Shown: positions 37,373 through 46,800 of the stretch, one piece after another
How the letters are laid out: each line of letters opens with the position of its first letter
Numbering within the stretch: the first letter of the stretch is position 1
NCBI RefSeq assembly: GCF_021354595.1
Contig: NZ_JADWYJ010000005.1
Span: forward strand, 186,001 to 250,000
Direction of reading: 5' to 3'
DNA length: 64,000 nt
Origin: Maribellus sp. CM-23
Lineage (GTDB): Bacteria; Bacteroidota; Bacteroidia; Bacteroidales; Prolixibacteraceae
Notes under the pieces: generated by a model
What the model was told of the DNA's origin: nothing
Databases searched by the model: none
The model's input: only the letters and a program-made list of their open reading frames with translations
Made by a program: the position numbers and the translations under genes

Positions 37373-38218
37373 TTAGTCGATGATGCGTTGGCTGATATCA
37401 AGTGCTTTAACCGAGTGGGTCAACGCTCCGATCGAAATATAATCTACTCCAGTGTGTGCCACTTTCTGGATCCGCTTGATGGTCATGTTGCCCGAAGCTT
37501 CAATTTTCGCCCGGCGGTCGATGATTTTCACACACTCCTTCATCTGGTCGGTGCTCATATTGTCGAGCATGATGATGTCAACATCGGCAGCCAGCGCTTC
37601 CTTTACCTGTTCGATGGTGGTGGTTTCAACTTCTATCTTGATGCTTTTCGGAATGCGTTTACGAATGGCATTCACAGCGTTGGTAATTCCTCCGGCTACC
37701 TGGATGTGGTTGTCTTTGATCATCACCATGTCGTACAAGCCAAAACGGTGGTTGGAAGCGCCTCCCATCCGAACGGCATATTTGTCGAGGTAACGATAGC
37801 CCGGCAGTGTTTTCCGGGTATCAAGGATCTCTACTTTGGTGCCTTCAATTTCCTTCATGCAGAGATGCGCATAGCTTGCAATCCCTGAAAGTCGTTGCAA
37901 AAAGTTGAGTGCCTTGCGTTCTCCGGTAAGCAGTGCGCGGTAGTTTCCTTTAAACTCAGCGATGATGTCGCCGGGAACCACTTCGCTTCCATCGGGTTTT
38001 AGGGCATTCCATTCCAGGTTTTTATCAAACTTTCTGAATACCATTTCTGCCACTGGAAGCCCCGCAATAACACCGGCCTCTTTTGCCACAAAACGGGCGG
38101 TTTTTGTTTCTTCCGGATCAATTAAATTGTTGGTGGTAATATCTCCGTCGCCTATGTCTTCTGCGTAAGCCAGGTCAAAAAGTACCTCGGCCGAACGCAA
38201 TGTTTTTTCGTCCATCAT
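37373..38218 (-). CDS. nadC: nicotinate-nucleotide diphosphorylase (carboxylating)
   Basis: A 281-aa enzyme that converts quinolinate and PRPP to nicotinate mononucleotide in de novo NAD synthesis. Typical segments: EDIGDGDITTNNLI, ALNFLQRLSGIASYAH, EILDTRKTLPGYRYLDKYAVRMGGASNHRFGLYDMVMIKDNH (family active-site region), EVETTTIEQV and MLDNMS, then EASGNMT and DYISIGALTHS. Two adjacent ATGs (38218, 38215) are both possible. nadB lies 5 nt upstream. Confidence 0.96.
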   Translation of the reverse strand: MMDEKTLRSAEVLFDLAYAEDIGDGDITTNNLIDPEETKTARFVAKEAGVIAGLPVAEMVFRKFDKNLEWNALKPDGSEVVPGDIIAEFKGNYRALLTGERKALNFLQRLSGIASYAHLCMKEIEGTKVEILDTRKTLPGYRYLDKYAVRMGGASNHRFGLYDMVMIKDNHIQVAGGITNAVNAIRKRIPKSIKIEVETTTIEQVKEALAADVDIIMLDNMSTDQMKECVKIIDRRAKIEASGNMTIKRIQKVAHTGVDYISIGALTHSVKALDISQRIID

Positions 38219-38223
38219 AACCT

Positions 38224-39795
38224 TTATTCTCTAACAGGTTCGAAATGAATTTCTTTGTTTTTTTCTTGTATGCTGTGTACTTTAAAATCCGGATTCTCAT
38301 GTTGAAAGTCTTCCCTGATGTGCCCACCACGGCTTTCCTCCCTGATTAATGCAGCCTTTGCTACCAGTTGGCAAATCGCTGCTTCGTTTCGGATTTTAAG
38401 TAGATTGTATTCGTTTGTTTCGTTTTTGAATTGCTCGGTAATTTCGGCTAACTGTCGAACCGCATCTTCCAAACCCGTTCTGTTTCGAACAATTCCCAGG
38501 TTGTCAGACATAATTTCTGCCAGATTGTTGCGGTAAATCAGGAAGGTTTCTTCATTGGCTTCGTCCACATAAACCGGCTTTGGCAACTCAATGTCGCTGG
38601 CAGAGGTTTTGATTTTTGCGGCTTTCTCACTGGCTCTTTTTCCAAACACCAGACATTCGAGCAGCGAATTGCTTGCTAGTCGGTTCGCACCCATCACCCC
38701 GGTTGATGCCAGTTCTCCGCAAACAAACAACCCTGAAATGTTGGTTTCAGCGTCGAGGTTGGTGCGCACTCCACCCACCATGTAGTGGGCTGCGGGCGCA
38801 ATCGGAAGAAGGTCTTCGGTAATATCGAACCCAAATTCTTTCAGGTGCAGATTGATGTTGTGAAAGCGTTTTCTGATCTTTTCCTTGTCGAGGTGTTTCA
38901 ACGACAGGTAAATAAATTTATCCCCCGATTTCTGAATTTGTCTGAAAATGCTGTAAGCAACCACATCGCGCGGTGCGAGTTCGGCCAGCGGATGAATGTC
39001 TTTCATAAACCGTTCGCCTTTATTGTTAAGCAACCAAGCGCCTTCGCCACGCACTGCCTCACTGATCAGGTAAGCTTCCTGGTTGGGAATGTAAAGCGCA
39101 GAAGGATGAAATTGAATAAACTCAATGTCAGAGATTTGTGCACCTGCTTCATACGCCAGCGCAACTCCGTCGCCGGTAGCCGTATGCGGATTGGTGGAAC
39201 GCGCAAAAATCCGCGACATTCCGCCGGTAGCCATAATCACGGCTTTCGATTTGAAAACAATGTTTTCGCCGGTTTTGAAATCGTAGGCATGTACGCCCTG
39301 GATTCGGTTTTCCTGGATGAGCAGCTTGATAGCCGTCACATATTCAAACGATTCAATGTTCTTTTTGGCCTGAACAAGCTCCAGTTTAAAACAGGTAAGT
39401 GCTTTGCCGGTAGCATCGCCGCCGGCATGCAGGATCCGGCGTTTCGAATGTCCGCCTTCAAGTCCGAGTACAAAATCTTTTCCTTCGCGATCGAATGGCA
39501 TGCCCAGTTCGATGAGCTCCAGCACGCGGTCGCGGCCTTCGTTCACCAATATTTCAACGGCATCGCGGTCGCAAAGTCCGCGCCCGGTTACCAGGGTGTC
39601 GTGTAAATGTTTTTCCGGAGAATCGTCTTTCGAGATGGCGGCTGCAATACCGCCCTGTGCGTAATAAGAATTACTCGTGTCGAGCTGCGATTTTGTTACA
39701 ATGGCAACTTTTCCAAATTCAGACGAGTGATAAGCTGCCGAAAGGCCGGCCAGTCCACTTCCTATTACAACCGTATCAAATTCAAGTACATGCAT
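38224..39795 (-). CDS. nadB: L-aspartate oxidase
   Basis: A 523-aa FAD flavoprotein oxidising L-aspartate to iminoaspartate, the first step of de novo NAD synthesis. The FAD-binding N-terminus is VVIGSGLAGLSAAYHSSEFG; YYAQGGIAAAI, GGHSKRRILHAGGDATGKAL, FIQFHPSAL, the catalytic region SEAVRGEGAWL, and the HYMVGGVRTNLDAETNISGLFVCGE segment are typical. The C-terminal helical domain is complete. No nadA is present in the window, so the quinolinate synthase gene is elsewhere. It is the first gene of a compact minus-strand run. Confidence 0.95.
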   Translation of the reverse strand: MHVLEFDTVVIGSGLAGLSAAYHSSEFGKVAIVTKSQLDTSNSYYAQGGIAAAISKDDSPEKHLHDTLVTGRGLCDRDAVEILVNEGRDRVLELIELGMPFDREGKDFVLGLEGGHSKRRILHAGGDATGKALTCFKLELVQAKKNIESFEYVTAIKLLIQENRIQGVHAYDFKTGENIVFKSKAVIMATGGMSRIFARSTNPHTATGDGVALAYEAGAQISDIEFIQFHPSALYIPNQEAYLISEAVRGEGAWLLNNKGERFMKDIHPLAELAPRDVVAYSIFRQIQKSGDKFIYLSLKHLDKEKIRKRFHNINLHLKEFGFDITEDLLPIAPAAHYMVGGVRTNLDAETNISGLFVCGELASTGVMGANRLASNSLLECLVFGKRASEKAAKIKTSASDIELPKPVYVDEANEETFLIYRNNLAEIMSDNLGIVRNRTGLEDAVRQLAEITEQFKNETNEYNLLKIRNEAAICQLVAKAALIREESRGGHIREDFQHENPDFKVHSIQEKNKEIHFEPVRE

Positions 39796-39990
39796 CTATG
39801 TTTTCCGCTTTCCTTAAACGAGCTTGCAAATTTAGCATTTCTTTTAAGCATAGGTGTGATTTTTAATAGGAAACTTCTAAATGAGCCGGAAAGGTAACGC
39901 ATTGAAGGTATAATCCCCGGATTGGAGAAAATACTTTATGCCTGAGAGATGCTTGTACCGCTAAGGTATTGTATGCGTTTGCCTGTATTT

Positions 39991-41349
39991 TTACTGGTAG
40001 TAAACCATAATGTTTCCCGCTATTTGCTGAAGCGAAATCTCCGCCACCTTGGTAAGATACTGGATAGAAATCAGCCGTTCTTCTGCGTCAAGAAGGCTTT
40101 TCTGTACCTCGCGCAGTTCGAGCCCCGAGAGGTCACCCAGTTTGTAACGTTCCAGCGCAATTTCCAGGTTCTCCTTTGCCACGTCGAGGTTTTGTTTTTC
40201 GAGTTGCAAAAGCTTTAGGTTGTTTTCATACGAATAGTAAATGGTAAGGAGGTCGGCTTTTACTTCCTGTTCTACCTGCTGATATTGGTATTGTTGTTTT
40301 TCGATGTTTAACCGGGCATTTGTTTTTTCCAACTTTCTGGTGAATCCGTCAAAAATATCGATCCCGAGCGTCAGTCCGTAATTCAGCCCGTTCACTGTTT
40401 GATTTTTGACGGAGCCCGTACCGTAGTTGCTGTGCGAAAAATTGTACCCGGTAGAAGCATTTAAGTAGGGATAAGCACGTGAAGCGATGATCTTGTAATC
40501 AAGTTCCGAGATCACTTGGTCTTTGGCAGCTATCAGCAGGCTGGTATTGTTGCCAAGCATTTGATCGAGCAGCGCCTGGTATTGCAAGTTGTTGTTGATC
40601 TGGATGGCGCTGTCTTTTACAACAAGTTCATCTTCCAGCCTTTCTACCGACATTAGCTTTTTAAGCCTTACCTGCGATGCTATAATTGCTTCGTTTTGGT
40701 TGGCCAGCCTTGAACTGTCGGCATTCAGGTAAACCATCGATTGCAATAATTCAAGTTTCGAGGAAGAGCCGAGCAGGTAACGTGCTTCGTCGATTCGTAC
40801 CCGCTCGCGGGAAAGCTCCACAGCATAAACGAGGTTCTTGTTCAGGTTCAGCTGTTGCACATACAAATAATATTCGGAAATGATTTTGGCAATCAGGTTT
40901 TCCATGTTCATCCGTGTGTTGAGCCCGCCCATTTGCTTTAGCTGATTCAGCTTTTCGTAGGTGGTTTGTACATTGAAGCCCCTGAAAAGAGTTACATCAA
41001 GGTTTACATTGGCAGAACCGCTCATGTTATGAACGCCCTTGTTCACATTGTCAGCGCCTGTTGCAAGCGACTGATTTGTGTTATTCAGCGTGCCTCCGAA
41101 ACGATTGGTTGAAGTTACATAAGGCAGGAAACCGGCATTTCCTTTTGTATAATTATTCTCCGCCAGTTGTTCCTGGTTGCGCGCTATTTTGATGGAAAAA
41201 TTCCGTTCCAGCCCGGTTACAATGCACCGGTTCAGGTCGTAAACTTCCTGCGCACCGGTAAAAAACGGGGCAGCAAGAAGCGCGATGGCAAGCAGTATGT
41301 TACTTATTTTCGGAAGATTCGATTTTTTGTACTTGAACCGATTCATCAT
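39991..41349 (-). CDS. TolC-family outer-membrane efflux channel
   Basis: A ~452-aa exported protein: signal segment ISNILLAIALLAAPFFTGAQ, then YDLNRCIVTGLERNFSIKIARNQEQLAENNY, the usual TolC start. Two OEP repeats with long helical coiled-coil segments are visible, the second ending in LGDLSGLELREVQKSLLDAEERL. It forms the trimeric exit duct of the RND pump encoded just upstream. I use ATG 41349 (or 41346); an in-frame GTG at 41367 is also possible. The 5' part overlaps the pump gene by ~50 nt. Confidence 0.9.
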   Translation of the reverse strand: MMNRFKYKKSNLPKISNILLAIALLAAPFFTGAQEVYDLNRCIVTGLERNFSIKIARNQEQLAENNYTKGNAGFLPYVTSTNRFGGTLNNTNQSLATGADNVNKGVHNMSGSANVNLDVTLFRGFNVQTTYEKLNQLKQMGGLNTRMNMENLIAKIISEYYLYVQQLNLNKNLVYAVELSRERVRIDEARYLLGSSSKLELLQSMVYLNADSSRLANQNEAIIASQVRLKKLMSVERLEDELVVKDSAIQINNNLQYQALLDQMLGNNTSLLIAAKDQVISELDYKIIASRAYPYLNASTGYNFSHSNYGTGSVKNQTVNGLNYGLTLGIDIFDGFTRKLEKTNARLNIEKQQYQYQQVEQEVKADLLTIYYSYENNLKLLQLEKQNLDVAKENLEIALERYKLGDLSGLELREVQKSLLDAEERLISIQYLTKVAEISLQQIAGNIMVYYQ

Positions 41350-44300
41350 GAATGTTTTTTGTTTCACTTGAGATAAAAAGATAGATTCCCGGAACCACGT
41401 AAAGGGTAAGGAAAGTGGAAATGGTTAACCCGCCTACAACGGCAATACCCATGGCAACGCGGCTTTGCGCACCTTCGCCAAGACCGATGGCCAGTGGAAG
41501 AATGCCGAGAACGGTCGATAAACTGGTCATCAGGATGGGGCGGAACCGGGCTGCCGATGCATAACGAATGGCGTCGAGCTTGCTCATGCCAGCCAGTTTG
41601 CGCTGGTTGGCAAATTCCACAATCAGAATTCCGTTCTTCGAGACCAGACCGATCAGCATGATGATCCCGATCTGGCTGAATATATTCATTGTAATATTGA
41701 AATACCACATAAAAATCATGGCCCCGGTAAGTGCCAGCGGAACAGTCATCATTACGATTACCGGATCCTTGAAGCTTTCGAACTGGGCTGAAAGAACCAG
41801 GAAAATCAGGACAATGGCCAGAAGAAAAGCAAACATCAAGCTGGAAGAACTTTCAGTAAAGTCTTTGGAGTCGCCGGCAAGGGCAGTTCTGAACGAATCG
41901 TCGAGCACATCGGCTGCAATCAGGTCCATTTCAGCCAGACCTTCGCTGATGGTTCTTCCCTGTGCCAGACCTGCCGAAACTGTTGCCGACACAAAGCGGT
42001 TGTAGCGGTACAATTGCGGAGGAGCAGTCTCTTCTTTCAGGCTGACAAAATTATCGAGCTGTATCATTTGTCCGGTGTTGTTGCGCACGTACAATGATTT
42101 CAAGTCAAGCGGCTTGTTTCGGTCCTGGCGGGCAATTTCACCCAAAATTTGGTATTGCTTTCCGTTCATGATGAAATAGCCAAAACGTTGGCCACTCAAT
42201 GCCAGCTGAAGTGTTTGCCCGATGTTTTGCGTTGAAACACCCAGCAGGTTAGCTTTGTCGCGGTCAATTTCAATCTGTAGTTCAGGTTTGGTGAATTTCA
42301 GGTCAACATCCGCCATTTCGAAGGTGGGGTTATCGTGAACCCGGGCCATGAATTGGGGCAGGATTTTTCGCAACTGATCAATGTTGGGCGCCTGTAAAAC
42401 ATACTGAATGGGCAGTCCCGCACGTCGTCCGCCAAAGGTTGATTGCTGAATTACGCTGGCTCTTGCTTTGGTCATTTTCCGCAGAGCGGCTGATAACTGA
42501 CTGGCAATTTCCTGTTGTGTTCTCTGTCTTTCGGAGGGTGGAATCAGAACCACTCGTACAAAGGCACGGCTGCCCCTGACCATGGAGGTAACCTTGTCGC
42601 GCTCGGGAACAGTGCGTTCCACAAGCGCGGTCACTTCTTCGGTATAAGCCTGGTTGAACTCATAGGTCGAACCTTCCGGCGTTGTAATGTTAATATTCAG
42701 TTGAGAGCGGTCTTCCAGCGGTGCCATTTCCGACGGAATGACTTTCCACAATGTAAAAATCAATCCCAGCGCTGCCACAAGCACAAGAGGCGAAAGATAC
42801 CTGCGTTTCAGAAAAGTATCGAGCGAGCTTTTATAGGCGCTATTGAGTTTAACAAAGAATTTTTCGGTCCACATGTAGGCCTTGCTTCTTTTTTTCCTTG
42901 TTTTCAGTATTTTGGTTGAAAGCATGGGCGTAAAAGTCAGGGCAACAAAGGAAGAGATGCCTACGGCTCCGGCAATAACAATACTGAATTCGCGGAATAG
43001 TCTGCCGGTCATGCCTTCCAGAAATACGATGGGGAAAAACACGGCAATGAGCGTAATGGTGGTGGCAATGATCGCGAAAAAAATCTCGTTGGCACCCGCT
43101 ATTCCTGCATCAAGCGGTTTCATTCCCTGCTCTATCTTCACATAAATATTTTCCATCATAATGATGGCATCGTCAACCACAAGCCCGATGGACAATACAA
43201 TGGCCAGGAGGGTGAGTACATTTATGGTGAATCCGGCCATGTACATAATGAAAAACACACCCACCAGCGAAACCGGGATAACAAGAATCGGTAGGACGGT
43301 TGTGCGCCAGTCGCGTAAAAAGGCAAAGATGATTACCACCACCAGGAAAAATGCGAGGTAGATGGTACTTTGCACTTCAGAAATGGAAGTGCGGATGTAT
43401 TGTGTATTGTCAAAACCGATTTCAATACCCACATCATCGGGTAGGTCTTTTTTGATGTATTCAAGACGCTCGTATACTTCGTCTGCAATATCGATATGAT
43501 TGGCGCCGGGTTGCGGAACAACAACGGTACCGACCATCGGGATACCGTTCATTTTCATGATTCCCCTCAGATCTTCGGGACCCAGTTCTGCTCGGCCAAT
43601 GTCGCGGATCCGGATCGAAAGGTCCCCGGTTTGTTTGAGAATGAGGTTGTTGAATTCCTCGGGTGTCTTCATCAATCCGAGGGTGCGGATCGTCAGCTCG
43701 GTGGTGTTTCCTTCCACGCTGCCGGCAGGTAACTCCACATTCTCGCGAAGAATGGCATTGCGAACATCCAGGGGCGTCATCTGGTAGCCCGCAAGTTTGG
43801 CCGGATCGAGCCAGATACGCATGGCATATCTCTTTTCTCCCCAAATGGCAATGGAGCTGACTCCCGAAATGGTTTGCAACTGTTCTTTAAAAGTTAGTTC
43901 GGCAATCTCGGACAGTTCGAGCAGCGAACGCTTCGGACTCTGAACGGCAATAAACATAATGGGGCTGGCATCGGCATCAGCTTTTGAAACAGTAGGAGGG
44001 TCGCAGTCGCGGGGCAGGAAACGCTGGGCTTGCGAAACCTTGTCGCGTACGTCGTTGGCCGCAGTTTCCAGGTCAACGGTCAATTCAAATTCAACCGAAA
44101 TCCAGCTGCGTCCCTGGCTGCTTCGGCTGGTCAGGGTGCGAATACCCGGAATACCGTTAATGGACTGTTCAAGCGGTTCGGTGATCTGTGTTTCGATAAC
44201 ATCGGAGTTGGCTCCCGGGTACGAGGTGCTTACCGAGATCAGCGGCGGATCGACACTCGGGAATTCGCGCACCCCAAGGTAGGTCATCCCGATTGCCCCA

Positions 44301-44371
44301 AACAGGAGAATGACCAGCGAAAAAACGGTGGCCAGTACCGGGCGTTTTATACTTACCGAAGATAAACTCAT
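41300..44371 (-). CDS. RND-family multidrug efflux permease (AcrB/MexF-like)
   Basis: A 1023-aa inner-membrane proton antiporter with 12 helices and two large periplasmic loops. Seen: N-terminal SIKRPVLATVFSLVILLFGAIG, FPSVDPPLISVSTSYPGANSDVIE, the TM4 relay aspartates in GLVVDDAIIMMENI, and the C-terminal GIIMLIGLVSKNGILIVEFA and ILMTSLSTVLGILPLA. It belongs to the HAE1 hydrophobe/amphiphile group. The genes run adaptor, permease, channel on one strand. No TetR-type repressor is adjacent. Confidence 0.94.
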   Translation of the reverse strand: MSLSSVSIKRPVLATVFSLVILLFGAIGMTYLGVREFPSVDPPLISVSTSYPGANSDVIETQITEPLEQSINGIPGIRTLTSRSSQGRSWISVEFELTVDLETAANDVRDKVSQAQRFLPRDCDPPTVSKADADASPIMFIAVQSPKRSLLELSEIAELTFKEQLQTISGVSSIAIWGEKRYAMRIWLDPAKLAGYQMTPLDVRNAILRENVELPAGSVEGNTTELTIRTLGLMKTPEEFNNLILKQTGDLSIRIRDIGRAELGPEDLRGIMKMNGIPMVGTVVVPQPGANHIDIADEVYERLEYIKKDLPDDVGIEIGFDNTQYIRTSISEVQSTIYLAFFLVVVIIFAFLRDWRTTVLPILVIPVSLVGVFFIMYMAGFTINVLTLLAIVLSIGLVVDDAIIMMENIYVKIEQGMKPLDAGIAGANEIFFAIIATTITLIAVFFPIVFLEGMTGRLFREFSIVIAGAVGISSFVALTFTPMLSTKILKTRKKRSKAYMWTEKFFVKLNSAYKSSLDTFLKRRYLSPLVLVAALGLIFTLWKVIPSEMAPLEDRSQLNINITTPEGSTYEFNQAYTEEVTALVERTVPERDKVTSMVRGSRAFVRVVLIPPSERQRTQQEIASQLSAALRKMTKARASVIQQSTFGGRRAGLPIQYVLQAPNIDQLRKILPQFMARVHDNPTFEMADVDLKFTKPELQIEIDRDKANLLGVSTQNIGQTLQLALSGQRFGYFIMNGKQYQILGEIARQDRNKPLDLKSLYVRNNTGQMIQLDNFVSLKEETAPPQLYRYNRFVSATVSAGLAQGRTISEGLAEMDLIAADVLDDSFRTALAGDSKDFTESSSSLMFAFLLAIVLIFLVLSAQFESFKDPVIVMMTVPLALTGAMIFMWYFNITMNIFSQIGIIMLIGLVSKNGILIVEFANQRKLAGMSKLDAIRYASAARFRPILMTSLSTVLGILPLAIGLGEGAQSRVAMGIAVVGGLTISTFLTLYVVPGIYLFISSETKNIHDESVQVQKIESSENK

Positions 44372-44381
44372 GATTCAGGAA

Positions 44382-45485
44382 TTACTGGTTAGTAAACAAA
44401 GTATCCAACTGGACCGGCAGGTTTTCGCGCAACTGCAAAATAGCGGTCGTAAGCAGCGTATCACCAAATTCCAGCCCTTCCCTGATCTGTATCTGCGATT
44501 CGGTGCGCAAGCCAATTACCACATTTCGCTGTTCTGCTTTTCCGTTTTTTAGCACAAATACTTTTTCTCCCGACATTTCGGCAATTACCGCTTCTGTGGG
44601 AATGGCAATGGCATTTTCGATTTTCGACAACAACGCAGCGACTTTAACCGAACGACCGGGCTTTAGCTCTTCCTTTTTATTGGGATACCGGGCTCTTACC
44701 GTGATGGTCCGGGTTTCGATGTTCACCTTTGGATCTACGGCATAAACATTTGCATTGAATTTTTCAGGACTGTCAGGGAATTGGAAAGTGATCGGAAATC
44801 CCGGGGCAATCTCACCCGAATACCGTTCGTTTACGGAGAATTCAATTTTGAGTGGGCTTATTTTTACCAGTCGGATGATTTTGGTTTGGGTGCCGGCATA
44901 GGCTCCCTCGCTGATAAAACGCAAACCAACCACGCCGTCGAACGGAGCACGCAGTTCGGTTTCTGCAATCCGGGCCTCAATCAGCATAATGTCAGCTTCT
45001 ACTGATTGCAGTTCGGTGGAAATCTGGTCGTAGCTTTCGCGGCTGATGGCATCGCGGTCGAGCAATTGCCGTTGCCTGAACTCCTTTTCCTTTAAAAGTT
45101 TTTGCTGAGCCTGCAACTTTAACAACTGGGCTTGAAGCGGCCGGTCGTTTATTTTTGCCAGCAAATCACCCTTTTTCACCCGCGTTCCTTCTTCGAAAAA
45201 GATACCCACCACTTTTCCCGAGGTTTCAAACGATAGCTCCACTTCTTCGTCGGGCAACAGCGAACCTGTGCTGATGATGAGCTCGCTCATTTCCTGCGGA
45301 ACGATAACATACCCGCTGGCAAAGGTTTTCTGTATGCCGCCACGCATGCCTGCAAATCCCCGGGCAGGGCCATCTTCATTGTGTTTGCTTAACAACGGTT
45401 TAAGCTTCGGGTATAGAATTATCCCGGCAAGAAATAGCAAAATGATGACTGAAAGGATCAGTCGGAAAACTTTTTTTGTGCCCAC
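44382..45485 (-). CDS. RND efflux periplasmic adaptor (MFP/HlyD family)
   Basis: A 367-aa membrane-fusion protein starting with GTG: hydrophobic anchor ILSVIILLFLAGIILYP, a beta-barrel and lipoyl half-motifs (VGIFFEEGTRVKKGDLLAKIND and ETELRAPFDGVVGLRFISEGAY), between them a helical hairpin (LQAQQKLLKEKEFRQRQLLDRDAISRESYDQI), and a C-terminal AIPTEAVIAEMSGEKVFVLKNGKAEQRNV domain. It links the permease to the TolC channel. The permease start is 10 nt downstream. Confidence 0.93.
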   Translation of the reverse strand: MGTKKVFRLILSVIILLFLAGIILYPKLKPLLSKHNEDGPARGFAGMRGGIQKTFASGYVIVPQEMSELIISTGSLLPDEEVELSFETSGKVVGIFFEEGTRVKKGDLLAKINDRPLQAQLLKLQAQQKLLKEKEFRQRQLLDRDAISRESYDQISTELQSVEADIMLIEARIAETELRAPFDGVVGLRFISEGAYAGTQTKIIRLVKISPLKIEFSVNERYSGEIAPGFPITFQFPDSPEKFNANVYAVDPKVNIETRTITVRARYPNKKEELKPGRSVKVAALLSKIENAIAIPTEAVIAEMSGEKVFVLKNGKAEQRNVVIGLRTESQIQIREGLEFGDTLLTTAILQLRENLPVQLDTLFTNQ

Positions 45486-45792
45486 GTCGATAAATTTAGT
45501 CAGTTTATGTCTGCAAATAAGCCCCGAGGAGCCGACAAGGACTTTGACTGTCAGTAAATGAAAAGGTTAATTCCGGGTTGGACTTTTTTTGGTTCCGTCT
45601 TCATTTTTATCAAAGCCAATCAGCTGTGACCCCCAAGTTTTTTAATTGAGATATAAAGTATCACGGTTATGCGGTAAAGATAAAAACTTGTGTGATACCA
45701 TCAAGTGATAGAAGTCTTTGATATTTGGGAGATGCGTTTGCTGGGGGTGCAAGGGCTGGTAGTTAGAATGAAAGAGCCTGACTTACCCATCA
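45486..45792. other. 307-nt intergenic stretch, nothing recognised
   Basis: Between the efflux operon start and the Ldh-type gene stop. It presumably carries the efflux promoter, but no clear TTG/TAnnTTTG pair, operator palindrome or terminator was found. Confidence 0.5.
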
Positions 45793-46800
45793 TCACATCC
45801 GTAAAATCTTTTCCCAAGTAGATTTGTCCACCGGAATTCCCTGTTTCAAATTCTCATTTCGGGTGCTTATAACTCTTTCTCCGGGAAACTTAATCTGTTG
45901 GTTAGCGTCAATGGGGAGGGAGGCTTTAAAATCATCGATAATAGCTGAAATGCTTTGGTCGATTGCGGGGTAATTGTGCAGTTTTTTTAAGTCGATACAA
46001 ATAAAAACCTGCGAAACCCCGTATTCAGCTTCCTTGCGGGTAATGTCTTTGGTGGCGAGTCCTGCCGATAAAACGGTGGCCAATATGTCCAGGAGCAAGG
46101 ACAAGCCCGCTCCTTTCCAGTAGCCGATGGGCAAGCCTCGTTTGCTTTCCAGTATTTCGTCTGGCGATGTTGTCAATTCATCGTTTTTATTGAATCCTCC
46201 CGGAAAGGGTAACAAGGTCCCTTCTATTTTTGCGGCTTCCATCTTCCCGTACGAGAATTGCGTCATGGCAAAGTCAAGAACAATGGCTTCATCGCCAAAA
46301 GGAACGGCCAGCACAAGCGGATTATTTCCCAGGCGGCTGTCTTTGGCTCCCCAGGCCGGCATGTTGCCTTCGGTGTTGGTCCAGCCAATAAAAATCTTTC
46401 CTTTTTGTGCTGCCTGCCAGCCATAAGTGCCGCCGCGCATCCAGTGGTTGGTGTTGGCAATGGCCACACAGCCAATGCCGTTTTCGGTGGCCAGTTCCAT
46501 GGCGCGATTGGTACAAAACTCCGCATTTAACGGACCGGGCCCAAGATTTCCGTTCCATTGTTCGATGGCTCCGGCAGCATTCGTTTTTTCGGGCTCAGCA
46601 TCCGGTTTCACAAAACCTTTTTGTACGTTTTCAACAAAACGCGGAAAACGGTAAACTCCGTGTGAGTATATTCCCTCGAGGCTGTTTGTGGCAAAAATTT
46701 GTGCACACTTACCGGCACGGGGTTCTGAAAAATGATGGTCCAACAAAATGCGCTTAAACTCTGACCTCATTTCATAAAAAGGAACCTTTATTTTATCCAT
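45793..46800 (-). CDS. Ldh-family oxidoreductase, YiaK-like (2,3-diketo-L-gulonate reductase)
   Basis: A 335-aa cytoplasmic NAD(P)H enzyme of the malate/L-sulfolactate/2,3-diketogulonate reductase family. The N-terminal SLEGIYSHGVYRFPRFVENV contains the catalytic His region, and GCVAIANTNHWMRGGTYGWQAA and NPLVLAVPFGDEAIVLDFAMTQFSYGKMEAAK follow, closest in memory to YiaK, 3-dehydro-L-gulonate 2-dehydrogenase. Its start overlaps the end of the sugar isomerase gene by 13 nt. The operon (SDR, isomerase, reductase) points to degradation of a sugar acid such as an L-gulonate or ascorbate derivative; the exact substrate is unproven. Confidence 0.85.
   Translation of the reverse strand: MDKIKVPFYEMRSEFKRILLDHHFSEPRAGKCAQIFATNSLEGIYSHGVYRFPRFVENVQKGFVKPDAEPEKTNAAGAIEQWNGNLGPGPLNAEFCTNRAMELATENGIGCVAIANTNHWMRGGTYGWQAAQKGKIFIGWTNTEGNMPAWGAKDSRLGNNPLVLAVPFGDEAIVLDFAMTQFSYGKMEAAKIEGTLLPFPGGFNKNDELTTSPDEILESKRGLPIGYWKGAGLSLLLDILATVLSAGLATKDITRKEAEYGVSQVFICIDLKKLHNYPAIDQSISAIIDDFKASLPIDANQQIKFPGERVISTRNENLKQGIPVDKSTWEKILRM

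Noticed and set aside
38785..39606. 273-aa plus-strand frame antisense to nadB
   Set aside because: Shadow of the nadB coding frame on the opposite strand; nadB itself has full family motifs.
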